This document shows positions 1 through 6,963 of a DNA stretch of 18,886 bases, piece by piece (positions within the stretch are counted from its first letter, which is position 1; every line of letters starts with the position of its first letter). The notes below the pieces were generated by a model. It was not told where the DNA came from. It saw nothing but the letters and a program-made list of their open reading frames with translations, and ran no database searches. The translations under genes were made by a program, and so were the position numbers. This DNA is from CAYVBN01 sp964538565 (GTDB lineage: Bacteria; Pseudomonadota; Alphaproteobacteria; Rhizobiales; Xanthobacteraceae): NCBI GenBank assembly GCA_964538565.1, contig CAZIGW010000033.1:1-18886 (forward strand), written 5' to 3'.

Positions 1-65
1 GCGCTCCGGTCGCGGCTGCTGCTTGCAATAGGCCCGGGCCCTCTGTATCAGTGCCCATTCTCCGG

Positions 66-141
66 GCCGCAATAGCTCAGCTGGTAGAGCACATCATTCG
101 TAATGATGGGGTCGGGGGTTCGAATCCCTCTTGCGGCACCA
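66..141 (+). tRNA. tRNA-Thr (anticodon CGT)
   Basis: The sequence folds into a complete cloverleaf. The acceptor stem pairs GCCGCAA (66-72) with TTGCGGC (131-137). The anticodon stem is CATCA/TGATG (92-96 and 104-108) around the loop TTCGTAA, with anticodon CGT at 99-101, which reads the threonine codon ACG. The T arm has GGGGG, the loop TTCGAAT, then CCCTC. Base A138 is the discriminator and CCA is encoded at 139-141. The gene looks functional. tRNA 3' ends are common integration sites, and the lower-GC segment begins just downstream, but I found no second copy of the 3' end in the window. Confidence 0.97.
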
Positions 142-205
142 CTACGCGCTGAATTCTCAATCTTAGCGCTACGGCCAGTATCCTCTGCAACGACGACGCT
201 CGAAT

Positions 206-245
206 CTAATCGCGGCGGCCGATTAGTCCGAACGAATCGCCGCCG
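206..245. terminator. Overlapping hairpins downstream of the HNH-like gene
   Basis: A perfect 7-bp inverted repeat, CTAATCG (206-212) and CGATTAG (220-226), encloses a 7-nt loop. An alternative stem pairs 213-224 with 235-245 (CGGCGG and CGATT against AATCG and CCGCCG, with one bulged C). The two stems share bases and cannot form together. They lie 8 to 47 nt past the stop of the minus-strand HNH-like gene and could end its transcript, but no run of T follows on that strand, so this is only a possible terminator. Confidence 0.3.
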
Positions 246-252
246 AGCATGA

Positions 253-1119
253 TCAGATTGTGGCGACTGGCGACAGCCGGCCAAAATGGATGTTTGTCCT
301 TTCGCCACAGCTGAATTGGCACCTCCACATCCTCGTCGTGTCGGTGCCGCAAATACAAACGCATATTGGGCACACCCAGGAACCATGGCTCTTGGACAAA
401 CATAATGCCAGGGGGTACAGCTTCAGCAGCATTATGGCTCGTACCTCAACAGTCGGATGCCAAACAGTATGGTAGGCATTCCTCATGATGAAAAGTTCGG
501 GTCCCACAAATATCCAATAAAACAAACTCCACGTACTCGATAGAAGGGGCCTCCGCCCCCAAAACAATTCTCTGGCCTCGACATCGAAAGAGTTTGGAAT
601 GCCATTGTCATTCGCCGCCACCAAGTGCGCCAAAAGCCCCTTATAGAGCTGGTTCGGCTTGGTGGTGACCTTCAAGGTTGATGTGAGAATAATGGGAGAT
701 TCAATCAGCTTCCTTATGCTTTCAAAAAATGCGGCAACCGTCTTGTCCTCGGTTGCGCCCAGCCGATTGTTGCAATCGGCGCAAAGCGTCCTGAATCGAA
801 CGCCACCGTTAAACCGGCGGCCGTAGAGAAGGTCTTGGTTCGCAGTGGATGCGGCTAGGTAGCTTCGAGCCTCCCATCGGCCAAAATTCCCGACGGACTC
901 GGGCGGGATGTGGTCGTCGGTCAATTTCGAGTAGCGGCGACAAAGCGCGCACGGTCCGTGTGTGCCATGGATCGGCTGAATGAAGCTATCTGGCCAACGG
1001 CGCGCTTTTGGCGGCTTAACTATCATGGCGGTTTGCGACAGGAACTCCGGGCCTAGTTGCTCAAAGGATAGAGCCCGTTCTTTGTGTGACGCATCGGAGT
1101 GTTGGATGCACATGCGCAT
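253..1119 (-). CDS. HNH-endonuclease-like protein
   Basis: This 288-residue protein carries a zinc-binding HNH-like core: C57-x2-C60, then D69-H70 in a DDHIPPE context, then C113-x2-C116 followed directly by N117-N118. This matches the pattern of HNH nucleases in which two CxxC pairs hold the fold, a DH supplies the catalytic His, and a CN pair closes it. The rest (about residues 125-288) has no motif I can name, though it is hydrophobic around 198-212 and Cys-rich near 240-271. The start at 1119 is supported by AGGA about 6 nt before the ATG; a later Met at residue 32 is possible. Base composition is clearly lower in GC than in the metabolic genes, suggesting transfer. The gene is divergent from a PD-(D/E)XK-like gene with an 84-nt gap. 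The substrate is unknown. It could be a defence or mobile-element nuclease, or an HNH-fold protein without nuclease activity. Confidence 0.7.
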   Translation of the reverse strand: MRMCIQHSDASHKERALSFEQLGPEFLSQTAMIVKPPKARRWPDSFIQPIHGTHGPCALCRRYSKLTDDHIPPESVGNFGRWEARSYLAASTANQDLLYGRRFNGGVRFRTLCADCNNRLGATEDKTVAAFFESIRKLIESPIILTSTLKVTTKPNQLYKGLLAHLVAANDNGIPNSFDVEARELFWGRRPLLSSTWSLFYWIFVGPELFIMRNAYHTVWHPTVEVRAIMLLKLYPLALCLSKSHGSWVCPICVCICGTDTTRMWRCQFSCGERTNIHFGRLSPVATI

Positions 1120-1203
1120 CCGTTTCCTAGCGCATTTTCGCCTACGATTTCTCGCGCGAGTAGGTTAGGTACCAAGACAAGCCGCTTGCTATGGGGCATT
1201 GCT

Positions 1204-1707
1204 ATGGTGTCGCAATCGACAATCCTCGGTGCTGCTGGGGAACACTATGTTATGTGCCAACTCCTTCGAAGGGGCATGATTGCGGCCCTCGCTCCCTCGG
1301 GGGTACCGAATGCCGACATTGTCGTAACTGACCAAATTGGAGCTCGACTTTGTGCGATTCAGGTCAAAGCGAGGCGTGACATTGGTGCGGATGGAGGTTG
1401 GCACATGAAAGCGAAACATGAAGCTATTCGTTCGCCAAATCTATTTTATTGTTTTGTTGATTTCGGCAAATCGGAAACTTCGCCCACTCAGTGCTGGGTT
1501 CTACCAAGTGAAGTCGTCGCAGATGCGTTGTACACGACTCACCGCGCTTGGTTAGCGCAACCGGGCAAGAGAGGACAGATGCACAAGGACGGCGAGATGC
1601 GTAGGTTAAGACCAAGCTATGAGCATCTTGGGATGGATCGGTTCCGCGATGGCTGGCTAGACCAATACAAGGAAGCTTGGAGCTTGTTACACAATGCTGA
1701 GGCGTAG
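1204..1707 (+). CDS. PD-(D/E)XK nuclease-like protein
   Basis: This 167-residue protein looks like a short restriction-endonuclease-fold protein of the type related to archaeal Holliday-junction resolvases. The visible elements are GAAGEHYV with E13 in the first helix, then D38 in NADIVV, then Q53-x-K55 in AIQVKAR. These occupy the E, D and (E/Q)xK positions of the fold; having Gln in place of Glu is a known variant. The C-terminal half (about 80-167) has no recognised motif. I chose the ATG at 1204 because the conserved fold begins straight after it. The frame stays open upstream to an ATG at 1099, but that would overlap the start of the divergent HNH-like gene and adds a sequence with no domain. 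Only a weak GGGG lies upstream as a ribosome site. GC is low like its neighbour. The biological role is not known. Confidence 0.7.
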   Translation: MVSQSTILGAAGEHYVMCQLLRRGMIAALAPSGVPNADIVVTDQIGARLCAIQVKARRDIGADGGWHMKAKHEAIRSPNLFYCFVDFGKSETSPTQCWVLPSEVVADALYTTHRAWLAQPGKRGQMHKDGEMRRLRPSYEHLGMDRFRDGWLDQYKEAWSLLHNAEA

Positions 1708-1933
1708 TTCATTTGGCGCCGTGCTCCAATTCAGCCTGAAGGTCCTAGGGGCCATCAGCAGCTAACAAGACACTGTCGTGCGGGCCTCTGCCCGACCCTG
1801 CCCGCCGCCTTCGCGAACTCGCGTGCGGTCTCCGTGAGCGATTTGCACGAGTTGGCTGAGAGCACCGGCCCCCTTGGATGCCATTAGGCGGCGAAGGCGG
1901 CCGCCACTCGAACAAGGTTGTCGTCAGCCCCCC

Positions 1934-3043
1934 TCACTCCCACGGCATCAGCGACGCGTGGATCACGTCCGGCACGCCCTTGCCGCCGACCGAGCGGATG
2001 GCGAGGTCGACGTCCTTCAGGCCGAAGCGATGCGTCGTCACCTTCTCGAGCGGGAAGCGCTTGGAGGCGAGCTGCGCCAGCGCGAGCTCGCACGCCTTGT
2101 AGCTGTGGCCGCGCGCGCTCTTGATGGTGATGAACTTCACCGTGACCTTCTCGAGCGGGAAGTTGGGAAATTCCTTCAGCTCGCCCTGCACCACGATGGT
2201 GCCGCCCTTGCGCTTGAGCGCCTCGACGCCGAGCAGGATCGGGATGGTGCCGGCGCCGGCCGTGCAGTCGAGCGCGACGTCGACGCCCTTGCCGCCGGTG
2301 ATCTCGCGGATGCGCGCGAGCGGATCTTCCTCCTCGACGTTGATCACGTAGTCGGCGCCGAGCTGCTTGGCGACCTCCATGCGGGCGCGGTCCTTCGAGG
2401 TGCCGGTGACGATGATGAGCGAGGCGCCCGCCTGCTTGCAGATCACGGTCTGGGAGAGACCCTGCTGGCCCGGTCCCTGGATCAGCACCGAGGAGTTGTA
2501 GCCGACGCCGCCGTCGAACAGCGACCATTCGACCCCGTTCGCCATCGGGGTGACGAGGCCGGCGAGTTCCGGCGACACGCCCTTCGGCACGTGATGCACC
2601 ACGGCGTTCCACGGCAGATAGACGTACTGCGCGAAGCCGCCCCACAGGTGCGGCGCCTTCTCGGCCGAGGTGTAGCCGTAGCGGATGCCGTCCGGGTTGT
2701 TGCGCCAGTCGGTGTTCTCGCAGTGGCGGTACTGGCCCTGATGGCACCACTCGCACTTGCCGCACATCACGTAGTGCTCGACGAAGACGAGGTCGCCTTC
2801 CCGGAAGCCCTTGCGGCGGGTGAACTCGCGGCCCGCCTTGGCGATGACGCCGATGTTCTCGTGCCCCATGATGACCGGCGCGGTGGTCGGCGGATGGGCG
2901 TAGAGCTTGACGTCGGTGCCGCAGATGCCGGCGACTTCCATCTTCATCAGCGCGGCGTCTTCCGGAATGTCCGGCATCGGGAATTCGCGGATCTCGGTCT
3001 TGCTCGGGCCCGTCCTCACGGCCGCCAGAACTTTCTCTGCCAC
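1934..3043 (-). CDS. Zinc-binding medium-chain alcohol dehydrogenase
   Basis: This is a 369-residue cytosolic member of the medium-chain dehydrogenase/reductase family. The GroES-like N-terminal domain has the catalytic zinc motif GICGTD (C41) and GHE (H61-E62), and a structural zinc set C94-x2-C97-x2-C100-x7-C108. The nucleotide-binding domain has GPGQQG at 190-195. The end of the second Rossmann strand reads IVTGTSKDR with no acidic residue, which hints at NADP+ rather than NAD+ but is only an inference. I chose the GTG at 3043 because GGAGG sits 8 nt upstream and the family N-terminus starts there; an ATG 66 nt upstream (3109) would add an unrelated leader. It probably oxidises an alcohol or reduces an aldehyde in the neighbouring catabolic route, but the substrate cannot be read from sequence. 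It is transcribed away from the rest of the cluster. Confidence 0.9.
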   Translation of the reverse strand: MAEKVLAAVRTGPSKTEIREFPMPDIPEDAALMKMEVAGICGTDVKLYAHPPTTAPVIMGHENIGVIAKAGREFTRRKGFREGDLVFVEHYVMCGKCEWCHQGQYRHCENTDWRNNPDGIRYGYTSAEKAPHLWGGFAQYVYLPWNAVVHHVPKGVSPELAGLVTPMANGVEWSLFDGGVGYNSSVLIQGPGQQGLSQTVICKQAGASLIIVTGTSKDRARMEVAKQLGADYVINVEEEDPLARIREITGGKGVDVALDCTAGAGTIPILLGVEALKRKGGTIVVQGELKEFPNFPLEKVTVKFITIKSARGHSYKACELALAQLASKRFPLEKVTTHRFGLKDVDLAIRSVGGKGVPDVIHASLMPWE

Positions 3044-3280
3044 TGAAACAACCTCCGGTCGGGGATCGAAATGTCGCCGGCAATCTAGAGCGGAGCCCGG
3101 GCCGGTCAAGCGCGGTTTTTTTGGGCGGGGCTGTGTTCAATGCGTCTGTCATGGACGTCGCGCGGGGCGCGGCCCGAATTTCACTTCCCGGACCGGTGCT
3201 GCGGCTCGTGCCGGCCGACGCCAGGGACGACCCCGATGACCGGCTCGATGTGTCACCCACCTGCCGCGCTCGAAACACTT

Positions 3281-3444
3281 CTTCACCTCTCCCATTGGGA
3301 GAGGTCGGCGAGCGTAGCGAGCCGGGTGAAGGGCCTTTGCCTCGTTGTGGACCGCAGGTGCCCGCTGCATGTGCCCTAACCCCTCACCCGACTTCCTCCG
3401 CTTCGCTTCGGAAGTCGACCTTTCCCGACGGGAGAGGTGAAGGG
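3281..3444. repeat. Paired palindromic intergenic repeats in inverted orientation
   Basis: Two diverged copies of one element face each other. The left copy has a perfect 9-bp hairpin ACCTCTCCC-ATT-GGGAGAGGT (3285-3305), then CGGC..GCCG around a GAGCGTAGCGA loop (3306-3324). The right copy has CGACTTCC..GGAAGTCG (3389-3417), then ACCTTTCCC-GAC-GGGAGAGGT (3418-3438). The outer ends CTTCACCTCTCCC (3281-3293) and GGGAGAGGTGAAG (3430-3442) are perfect reverse complements. The style resembles dispersed intergenic repeats of Bradyrhizobium-like genomes. It sits in the 453-nt gap between the divergent dehydrogenase and hypothetical genes. In the remainder of that gap I see nothing else I can name. 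Confidence 0.85.
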
Positions 3445-3496
3445 CCGCGGCGACCGCCGGGAGCGCGGGCGTACGGCTTCTGATAAGCTCATCGAA

Positions 3497-3874
3497 ATGA
3501 AAGCCGCCAAGACTCCCCGCTCCTCTCGAACGGCGAATGCGTCCGGCCCGCTCTCCGGCCGCGCGCCGCGCATGCGTTCCCGCGCGCATCCGGACCGCGA
3601 GCGCCTTGCGGCGATCTCGCGCGTCCAGGCCTGGACGCGCGAGCGCTTCCGGCTCGGCGAGGAGGCCGCCGTGCTGGTGTCGGAGGTCGCCTGCGCCCTG
3701 CCCGGCTGTCCGCCGCTCGAAACCGTCGTGGCCTTCTGGACCGACGCCGAGACGCGGCACCACTTCAAGGTGTTCAAGCCCGTGGCCGAGGTGGTCCCGG
3801 CCGATCTTCCCCCGTGGTGGATGAAGGAGGCACTGCGGGCGAGCGAGGATCTCGGCTGCGAATGCTGCGGCTGA
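3497..3874 (+). CDS. Conserved hypothetical protein, Cys-containing C-terminus
   Basis: This short protein of about 125 residues looks truly coding: third positions are strongly GC-biased and the C-terminal two-thirds has a compact, well-ordered composition. The N-terminal 30 residues are basic and low in complexity (KTPRSSRTANAS and so on). The core reads RVQAWTRERFRL, then EVACALPGCPPLETVVAFW, then RHHFKVFKP and DLPPWWMKEAL, ending in GCECCG. The Cys residues of ACALPGC and CECC could bind a metal, but I cannot assign a family. I chose the ATG at 3497 because nothing upstream resembles protein. A start at 3572 (MRSRAHPD) is equally possible, and neither has a strong ribosome site. It lies 153 nt upstream of the decarboxylase-like gene on the same strand, so they may be co-transcribed. 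No function is proposed. Confidence 0.7.
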   Translation: MKAAKTPRSSRTANASGPLSGRAPRMRSRAHPDRERLAAISRVQAWTRERFRLGEEAAVLVSEVACALPGCPPLETVVAFWTDAETRHHFKVFKPVAEVVPADLPPWWMKEALRASEDLGCECCG

Positions 3875-4027
3875 GTTCCGCGCTCGAGGCGCGCCGTCCG
3901 CGCCGACGCCCGTAATGCAGCGTGAAACGGCGCCGACCCGACGCGCCCGCTCGACGCGCCCCCGCCACCCGACATAGACTGCGCCGCCAACCGCAGACCC
4001 ATCTGAGATTCCGGAGCGAAGCGCCCC

Positions 4028-4972
4028 ATGGCGGACCTGAAGCTGAGAACAGTCACGCGCACGCAAGGCAACAACCAGGCGCTCAAGGACGGCACCGTCA
4101 GGCCGAACACGTTTCAATTCGCCTTCGAGGAGGTCGATCCGCTGATCGCCGCCTTCCGCCGCATGGTGCGCGGGCTCGAGTACGACATCAGCGAGATGGC
4201 GATCACCACCTACGTGTGCGCCCGCGCGCACGGCAAACGCTTCACCGCCCTGCCGATCTTTCTGGTGCGGGCGTTCCACCACGGCGCGATTCTCGTCAAC
4301 ACCAGGGCCGGCGTCCGCAGCCCCAAGGATCTCGAAGGCCGCCGCGTCGGCGTCAACCGCGGCTACACCGTCACCACCGGCCTGTGGGCGCGCAGCGTCC
4401 TGCAGGACGAGCACGGCGTCGACCTGTCGAAGGTGACCTGGGTGCTCTCGGGCGACGAGCACGTCGCCGAATACGTGCCGCCGCCGAACGTCGTGCCGAT
4501 CGAACCGGGCCGGAAGATGAGCGACATGCTGGCGTCGGGCGAGCTCGCCGCCGCGATCGGGGTCGAGATCGACCATCCCGACGTGCAGCCGCTCATCCCG
4601 AACGCGCTCGAGGCCGGTCTCGCCGCACTGCGCACGCGCGGGCACTACCCGATCAACCACACGATCGTGGTGCGCGACGATCTGCTCGCCGCACATCCGG
4701 ACCTCGCGCCCGACATCTTCAACGCGTTCGCTGAATCGAAGCGCCTCTACGTCGAGCGCCTCAAGGCCGGCAAGATCGAGAAGCCGACCGCGGTCGACAA
4801 CGTCCACCGCCGCGTCATGGACATCATCGGCGATCCGCTGCCTTACGGGATCGAACCCAACCGCCGGGTGCTCGAGGATCTCATCCGCCATAGCCTCACG
4901 CAGAAGATCATCGACCGGCCGGTCGGCGTCGATGAACTGTTCGCCGCGAACACGCGCGGGATGGTGGGATAG
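4028..4972 (+). CDS. 4,5-dihydroxyphthalate decarboxylase-like protein
   Basis: This 314-residue protein belongs to the NMT1/THI5-like periplasmic-binding fold and most resembles the phthalate-pathway enzyme 4,5-dihydroxyphthalate decarboxylase (Pht5 type). Features pointing that way are the MADLKL start, the DISEMAITTYVCAR stretch (53-66), LPIFLVRAFHHGAILVN (75-91), the DLEGRRVGVN loop (101-110) and VTWVLSGDEHV (136-146). There is no signal peptide or lipobox, so a cytosolic enzyme is more likely than an ABC-transporter binding protein, although automatic annotation often says the latter. The ATG at 4028 fits the family length and has GGAG about 11 nt upstream. It is convergent with the hydrolase gene. 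In context it may decarboxylate an aromatic or oxo acid feeding the LigJ-like hydratase and aldolase. The exact substrate is not fixed. Confidence 0.75.
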   Translation: MADLKLRTVTRTQGNNQALKDGTVRPNTFQFAFEEVDPLIAAFRRMVRGLEYDISEMAITTYVCARAHGKRFTALPIFLVRAFHHGAILVNTRAGVRSPKDLEGRRVGVNRGYTVTTGLWARSVLQDEHGVDLSKVTWVLSGDEHVAEYVPPPNVVPIEPGRKMSDMLASGELAAAIGVEIDHPDVQPLIPNALEAGLAALRTRGHYPINHTIVVRDDLLAAHPDLAPDIFNAFAESKRLYVERLKAGKIEKPTAVDNVHRRVMDIIGDPLPYGIEPNRRVLEDLIRHSLTQKIIDRPVGVDELFAANTRGMVG

Positions 4973-4989
4973 CACGGAATCGTTGGCCG

Positions 4990-5140
4990 GGCGCAGCGCA
5001 GCAGGCGCAGACGAGCCTGCGCAACCTGGGCAAACTCCGCCTGTGGTGCGCTGCGTCAATGGCGCAATACGCCGTGCCATTGCGCCCTGCGCAGAGCCGA
5101 CACCCGACGGCAGGACGCCATAGCGAAACGTATTGCGCCA
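4990..5140. repeat. Palindromic repeat cluster between convergent genes
   Basis: The gap between the convergent decarboxylase-like and hydrolase genes is full of inverted repeats. CGCAGCGCA (4992-5000) pairs with TGCGCTGCG (5047-5055). GCAGGC (5001-5006) pairs with GCCTGC (5015-5020). GGCGCAAT (5061-5068) pairs with ATTGCGCC (5079-5086). TGGCGCAATACG (5060-5071) is the perfect reverse complement of 5129-5140. The overlapping stems suggest a REP-like or degraded miniature mobile element. Such structures between convergent genes can also act as bidirectional terminators, but no T-run is seen. The resemblance to dispersed Bradyrhizobium-type repeats is from memory. Confidence 0.7.
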
Positions 5141-5166
5141 AATGAATTTCGTGTCCGCCGGGCGAT

Positions 5167-6030
5167 CTACCCCGCCGTGCCACTCGCCCTGTCCAAAAAT
5201 TCGAGCAGCCGCGGCGGCGCCGTCTCCTCGGTCTGGCCCTCGACCGGAGCGTCCCAATATTCCGCGCGCGGCAGGCACTCCTCGACGTAGCGCGCCGCCG
5301 AGGTCGCGTGCGAGGCGTCGCGGCCCGGAACGACGAGCGCCGGAATGTCGAGGCGCATCAGGTCTTCGGGCTCGGCGCCGGGCGCCGTGTCGCGGTCGAA
5401 CAGCGTGCGTGCCATGCCGGCGACCATGAGCTTGTAGCGCTCGACGTCGAGCCTGGCGTAGGCGGCGGCGAAATCCGGGTCGCGGCGCAGGACCGAGGCC
5501 CACGGCCCGCCGCGCGGGTCGGCGCCGAACGGCTTTCCCTCCTTGCCGGCAAGCTCCGCCACGGCCGCGAGCCCCTGCCGCTGCACGAACCCGAGGTGCT
5601 CGGCAAAACGCTGGTGGCTCGAGAGGCGATACTTCGCTCCGCCGACCGGCCAGTAGAGCACCATGCTGAGGGTCGATTCCGGATGAGCGACCGCAAAGGC
5701 CATCACCGGGCAGCAACCCATGCAGCCGCCCATCAGGTGTGCGCGCGCGATGCCGAGGTGCTCGAGCAGCCCCTTGCCCTGCGCCACGTAGTGCGCCCAG
5801 GTCACGCGCTCGACGCGCCCGCCCGACTGCCCGGTCTCGCGCCGGTCGAACACGATGCAGCGGTAGCGCCGCGAGAGATGCTCGAGCGGCTTGACGCGGG
5901 CGTAGACGCCGAGCGCCGACCATTTCTCGATCGTCGCGTCGAAGCCGCCGGGCGAGAACATCAGGAGCGGCGGCCCGGAGCCGATGACTTCGTAGCGGGT
6001 GGGGATGCCGTCGATGGTTGCGGTGGGCAT
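5167..6030 (-). CDS. Alpha/beta hydrolase with Cys at the nucleophile position
   Basis: This 287-residue protein has the alpha/beta hydrolase fold: an N-terminal strand ending in FSPGG (26-30, the oxyanion-hole region), the FDRRETGQSGGR loop (61-72), a nucleophile elbow near 100-107, and a late strand LVVPGRD (232-238). The elbow reads M-G-G-C103-M-G, so the usual G-x-S-x-G Ser is Cys, as in dienelactone hydrolase. At the usual C-terminal His position (GHxxxE in relatives) it reads G265-Q266-T-E-E; the nearest His is H241 in GRDASH. The catalytic triad is therefore non-standard, and the reaction may not be simple ester hydrolysis. The ATG at 6030 lies 11 nt after the stop of the PanB-like gene, pointing to a shared transcript and probably translational coupling, as no clear ribosome site is present. 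A lactone or C-C hydrolase step in the cluster is plausible but unproven. Confidence 0.85.
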   Translation of the reverse strand: MPTATIDGIPTRYEVIGSGPPLLMFSPGGFDATIEKWSALGVYARVKPLEHLSRRYRCIVFDRRETGQSGGRVERVTWAHYVAQGKGLLEHLGIARAHLMGGCMGCCPVMAFAVAHPESTLSMVLYWPVGGAKYRLSSHQRFAEHLGFVQRQGLAAVAELAGKEGKPFGADPRGGPWASVLRRDPDFAAAYARLDVERYKLMVAGMARTLFDRDTAPGAEPEDLMRLDIPALVVPGRDASHATSAARYVEECLPRAEYWDAPVEGQTEETAPPRLLEFLDRASGTAG

Positions 6031-6041
6031 GGGGCGGACCG

Positions 6042-6875
6042 TCAGGATGCGGGCTTGGCGGGAGCGGCGCCCTTGATCTGCCGGGCGGCGCGCACGTCCT
6101 CGGCATAGGCCGTGATGGCGTCGAGCGCGATGCGGGCGACGTTGGCGTAGTTCTCGACCTTGGAATCGATCGACGAAGCCGCATACCCGATGGCGGCGTT
6201 GGCCATGCGCATGCGCCCGTCGAGCCAGGGGCCGCCGCCGAAGCCGCCGATCACCGGGATCGACACGGCGCGCACCACCTCCGGGCCGACCACCGGGCCG
6301 GAGTTGGTGAAGTCGAGCAGCGAGGCGCCGGCCGCCTCCAGGCGCTTGGCCTCCTCGACGAGCTTGGCGGTTATCTGCGGCGGGACCTGCACGCCCGCCT
6401 GGGCGCTGTACTGGATGCCGTATTGCAGCGCCGTCTGCGGCGTGATGCCGAACTGGGCGAACACCGGGATGCCGGCCCGGACGATGGCGGTCACCGCCTC
6501 CGGGAAGTCGGCCGCGCCGTCGAGCTTGATCATGTCGGCGCCCGCCTCTTTCACCAGCCGGATCGCCGCCCGCACGGCCGAATCGGTGCCCTCCTGCAGC
6601 GGCCCGAACGGGAAATCGCAGCTCACCAGCGCGCGCTTGACCCCCCGCCGCACCGCCTTGCAGACCACGATCATCTCTTCCATCGTGATCTCGAGGGGGT
6701 TGGGCTGGCCCCAGAGATTGACCCCCACGGTGTCCCCGACCGAGACGATCTCGACCCCGGCGCGGTCGACGATCCGGGCCATCTGATAGTCCCAGGCCAC
6801 CACGCCGACGATTTTTCGTCCCTCGCGCTTCATCTGCTGAAGCGTTGGAATGGTGACCGACTGGGCTTGATCCAT
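6042..6875 (-). CDS. PanB-like (ketopantoate hydroxymethyltransferase family) enzyme
   Basis: This 277-residue protein is a TIM-barrel member of the PEP mutase/PanB superfamily. PanB landmarks are present: VGDTVG (D48, metal), CDFPFG (D87, metal), MIKLDG (K118, where PanB has KLEG) and GITPQT (143-148). Other PanB signatures are altered. The catalytic Glu region (LECVP in PanB) reads LLDFTN with D188, and the GIGAG loop reads GGFGGGPWLDG (210-220). The length is usual for PanB. I infer a divergent paralogue using a pyruvate or 2-oxo-acid substrate, not the housekeeping pantothenate enzyme, since it sits in a catabolic setting. The start at 6875 has GGGGAG 4 nt upstream. It is the first gene of a two-gene transcript with the hydrolase and is divergent from the LigJ-like gene across a 212-nt gap. 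Confidence 0.85.
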   Translation of the reverse strand: MDQAQSVTIPTLQQMKREGRKIVGVVAWDYQMARIVDRAGVEIVSVGDTVGVNLWGQPNPLEITMEEMIVVCKAVRRGVKRALVSCDFPFGPLQEGTDSAVRAAIRLVKEAGADMIKLDGAADFPEAVTAIVRAGIPVFAQFGITPQTALQYGIQYSAQAGVQVPPQITAKLVEEAKRLEAAGASLLDFTNSGPVVGPEVVRAVSIPVIGGFGGGPWLDGRMRMANAAIGYAASSIDSKVENYANVARIALDAITAYAEDVRAARQIKGAAPAKPAS

Positions 6876-6950
6876 GATGCTCCCCGTTGCTCGGCTGGGC
6901 CGCCAGGCGGGTCTTATAGCAACTCGCGCCGCGCCTGGACCACTGTTCTG

Positions 6951-6963
6951 CCGGAATATCCGG
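6951..6963. promoter_or_regulatory. Palindrome in divergent promoter region, possible operator
   Basis: CCGGA-ATA-TCCGG is a perfect 5-bp palindrome with a 3-nt centre. It lies in the 212-nt gap between the divergent PanB-like and LigJ-like genes, 76 nt from the former start and 125 nt from the latter. A regulator controlling both directions could bind here. No clear -10 hexamer could be placed, and a palindrome this short can occur by chance in GC-rich DNA. Confidence 0.25.

Noticed and set aside
1..65. Palindrome GGCCCGGGCC at 31-40 as an operator or terminator of the tRNA
   Set aside because: A short GC-only palindrome in GC-rich DNA with no supporting context.
66..1933. Integrated genomic island with paired attachment sites
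   Set aside because: The tRNA 3' end has no visible repeat downstream and no integrase is in the window, so a bounded island cannot be claimed.
1708..1933. Possible small gene between the PD-(D/E)XK-like gene and the dehydrogenase
   Set aside because: No open frame with coding character or ribosome site; only a 5-bp hairpin CGGGC-CTCT-GCCCG.
1874..3046. Plus-strand open frame opposite the alcohol dehydrogenase
   Set aside because: It is the antisense of a gene with complete zinc and nucleotide-binding motifs.
4028..4972. Periplasmic ABC-transporter substrate-binding protein
   Set aside because: No signal peptide, lipobox or transporter genes nearby; the sequence fits the 4,5-dihydroxyphthalate-decarboxylase-like subgroup better.
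3149..6184. A minus-strand open frame of about 1000 codons across several genes
   Set aside because: It crosses real genes on both strands in the wrong frame and is Arg/Ala-rich without domains; it is an effect of high GC.
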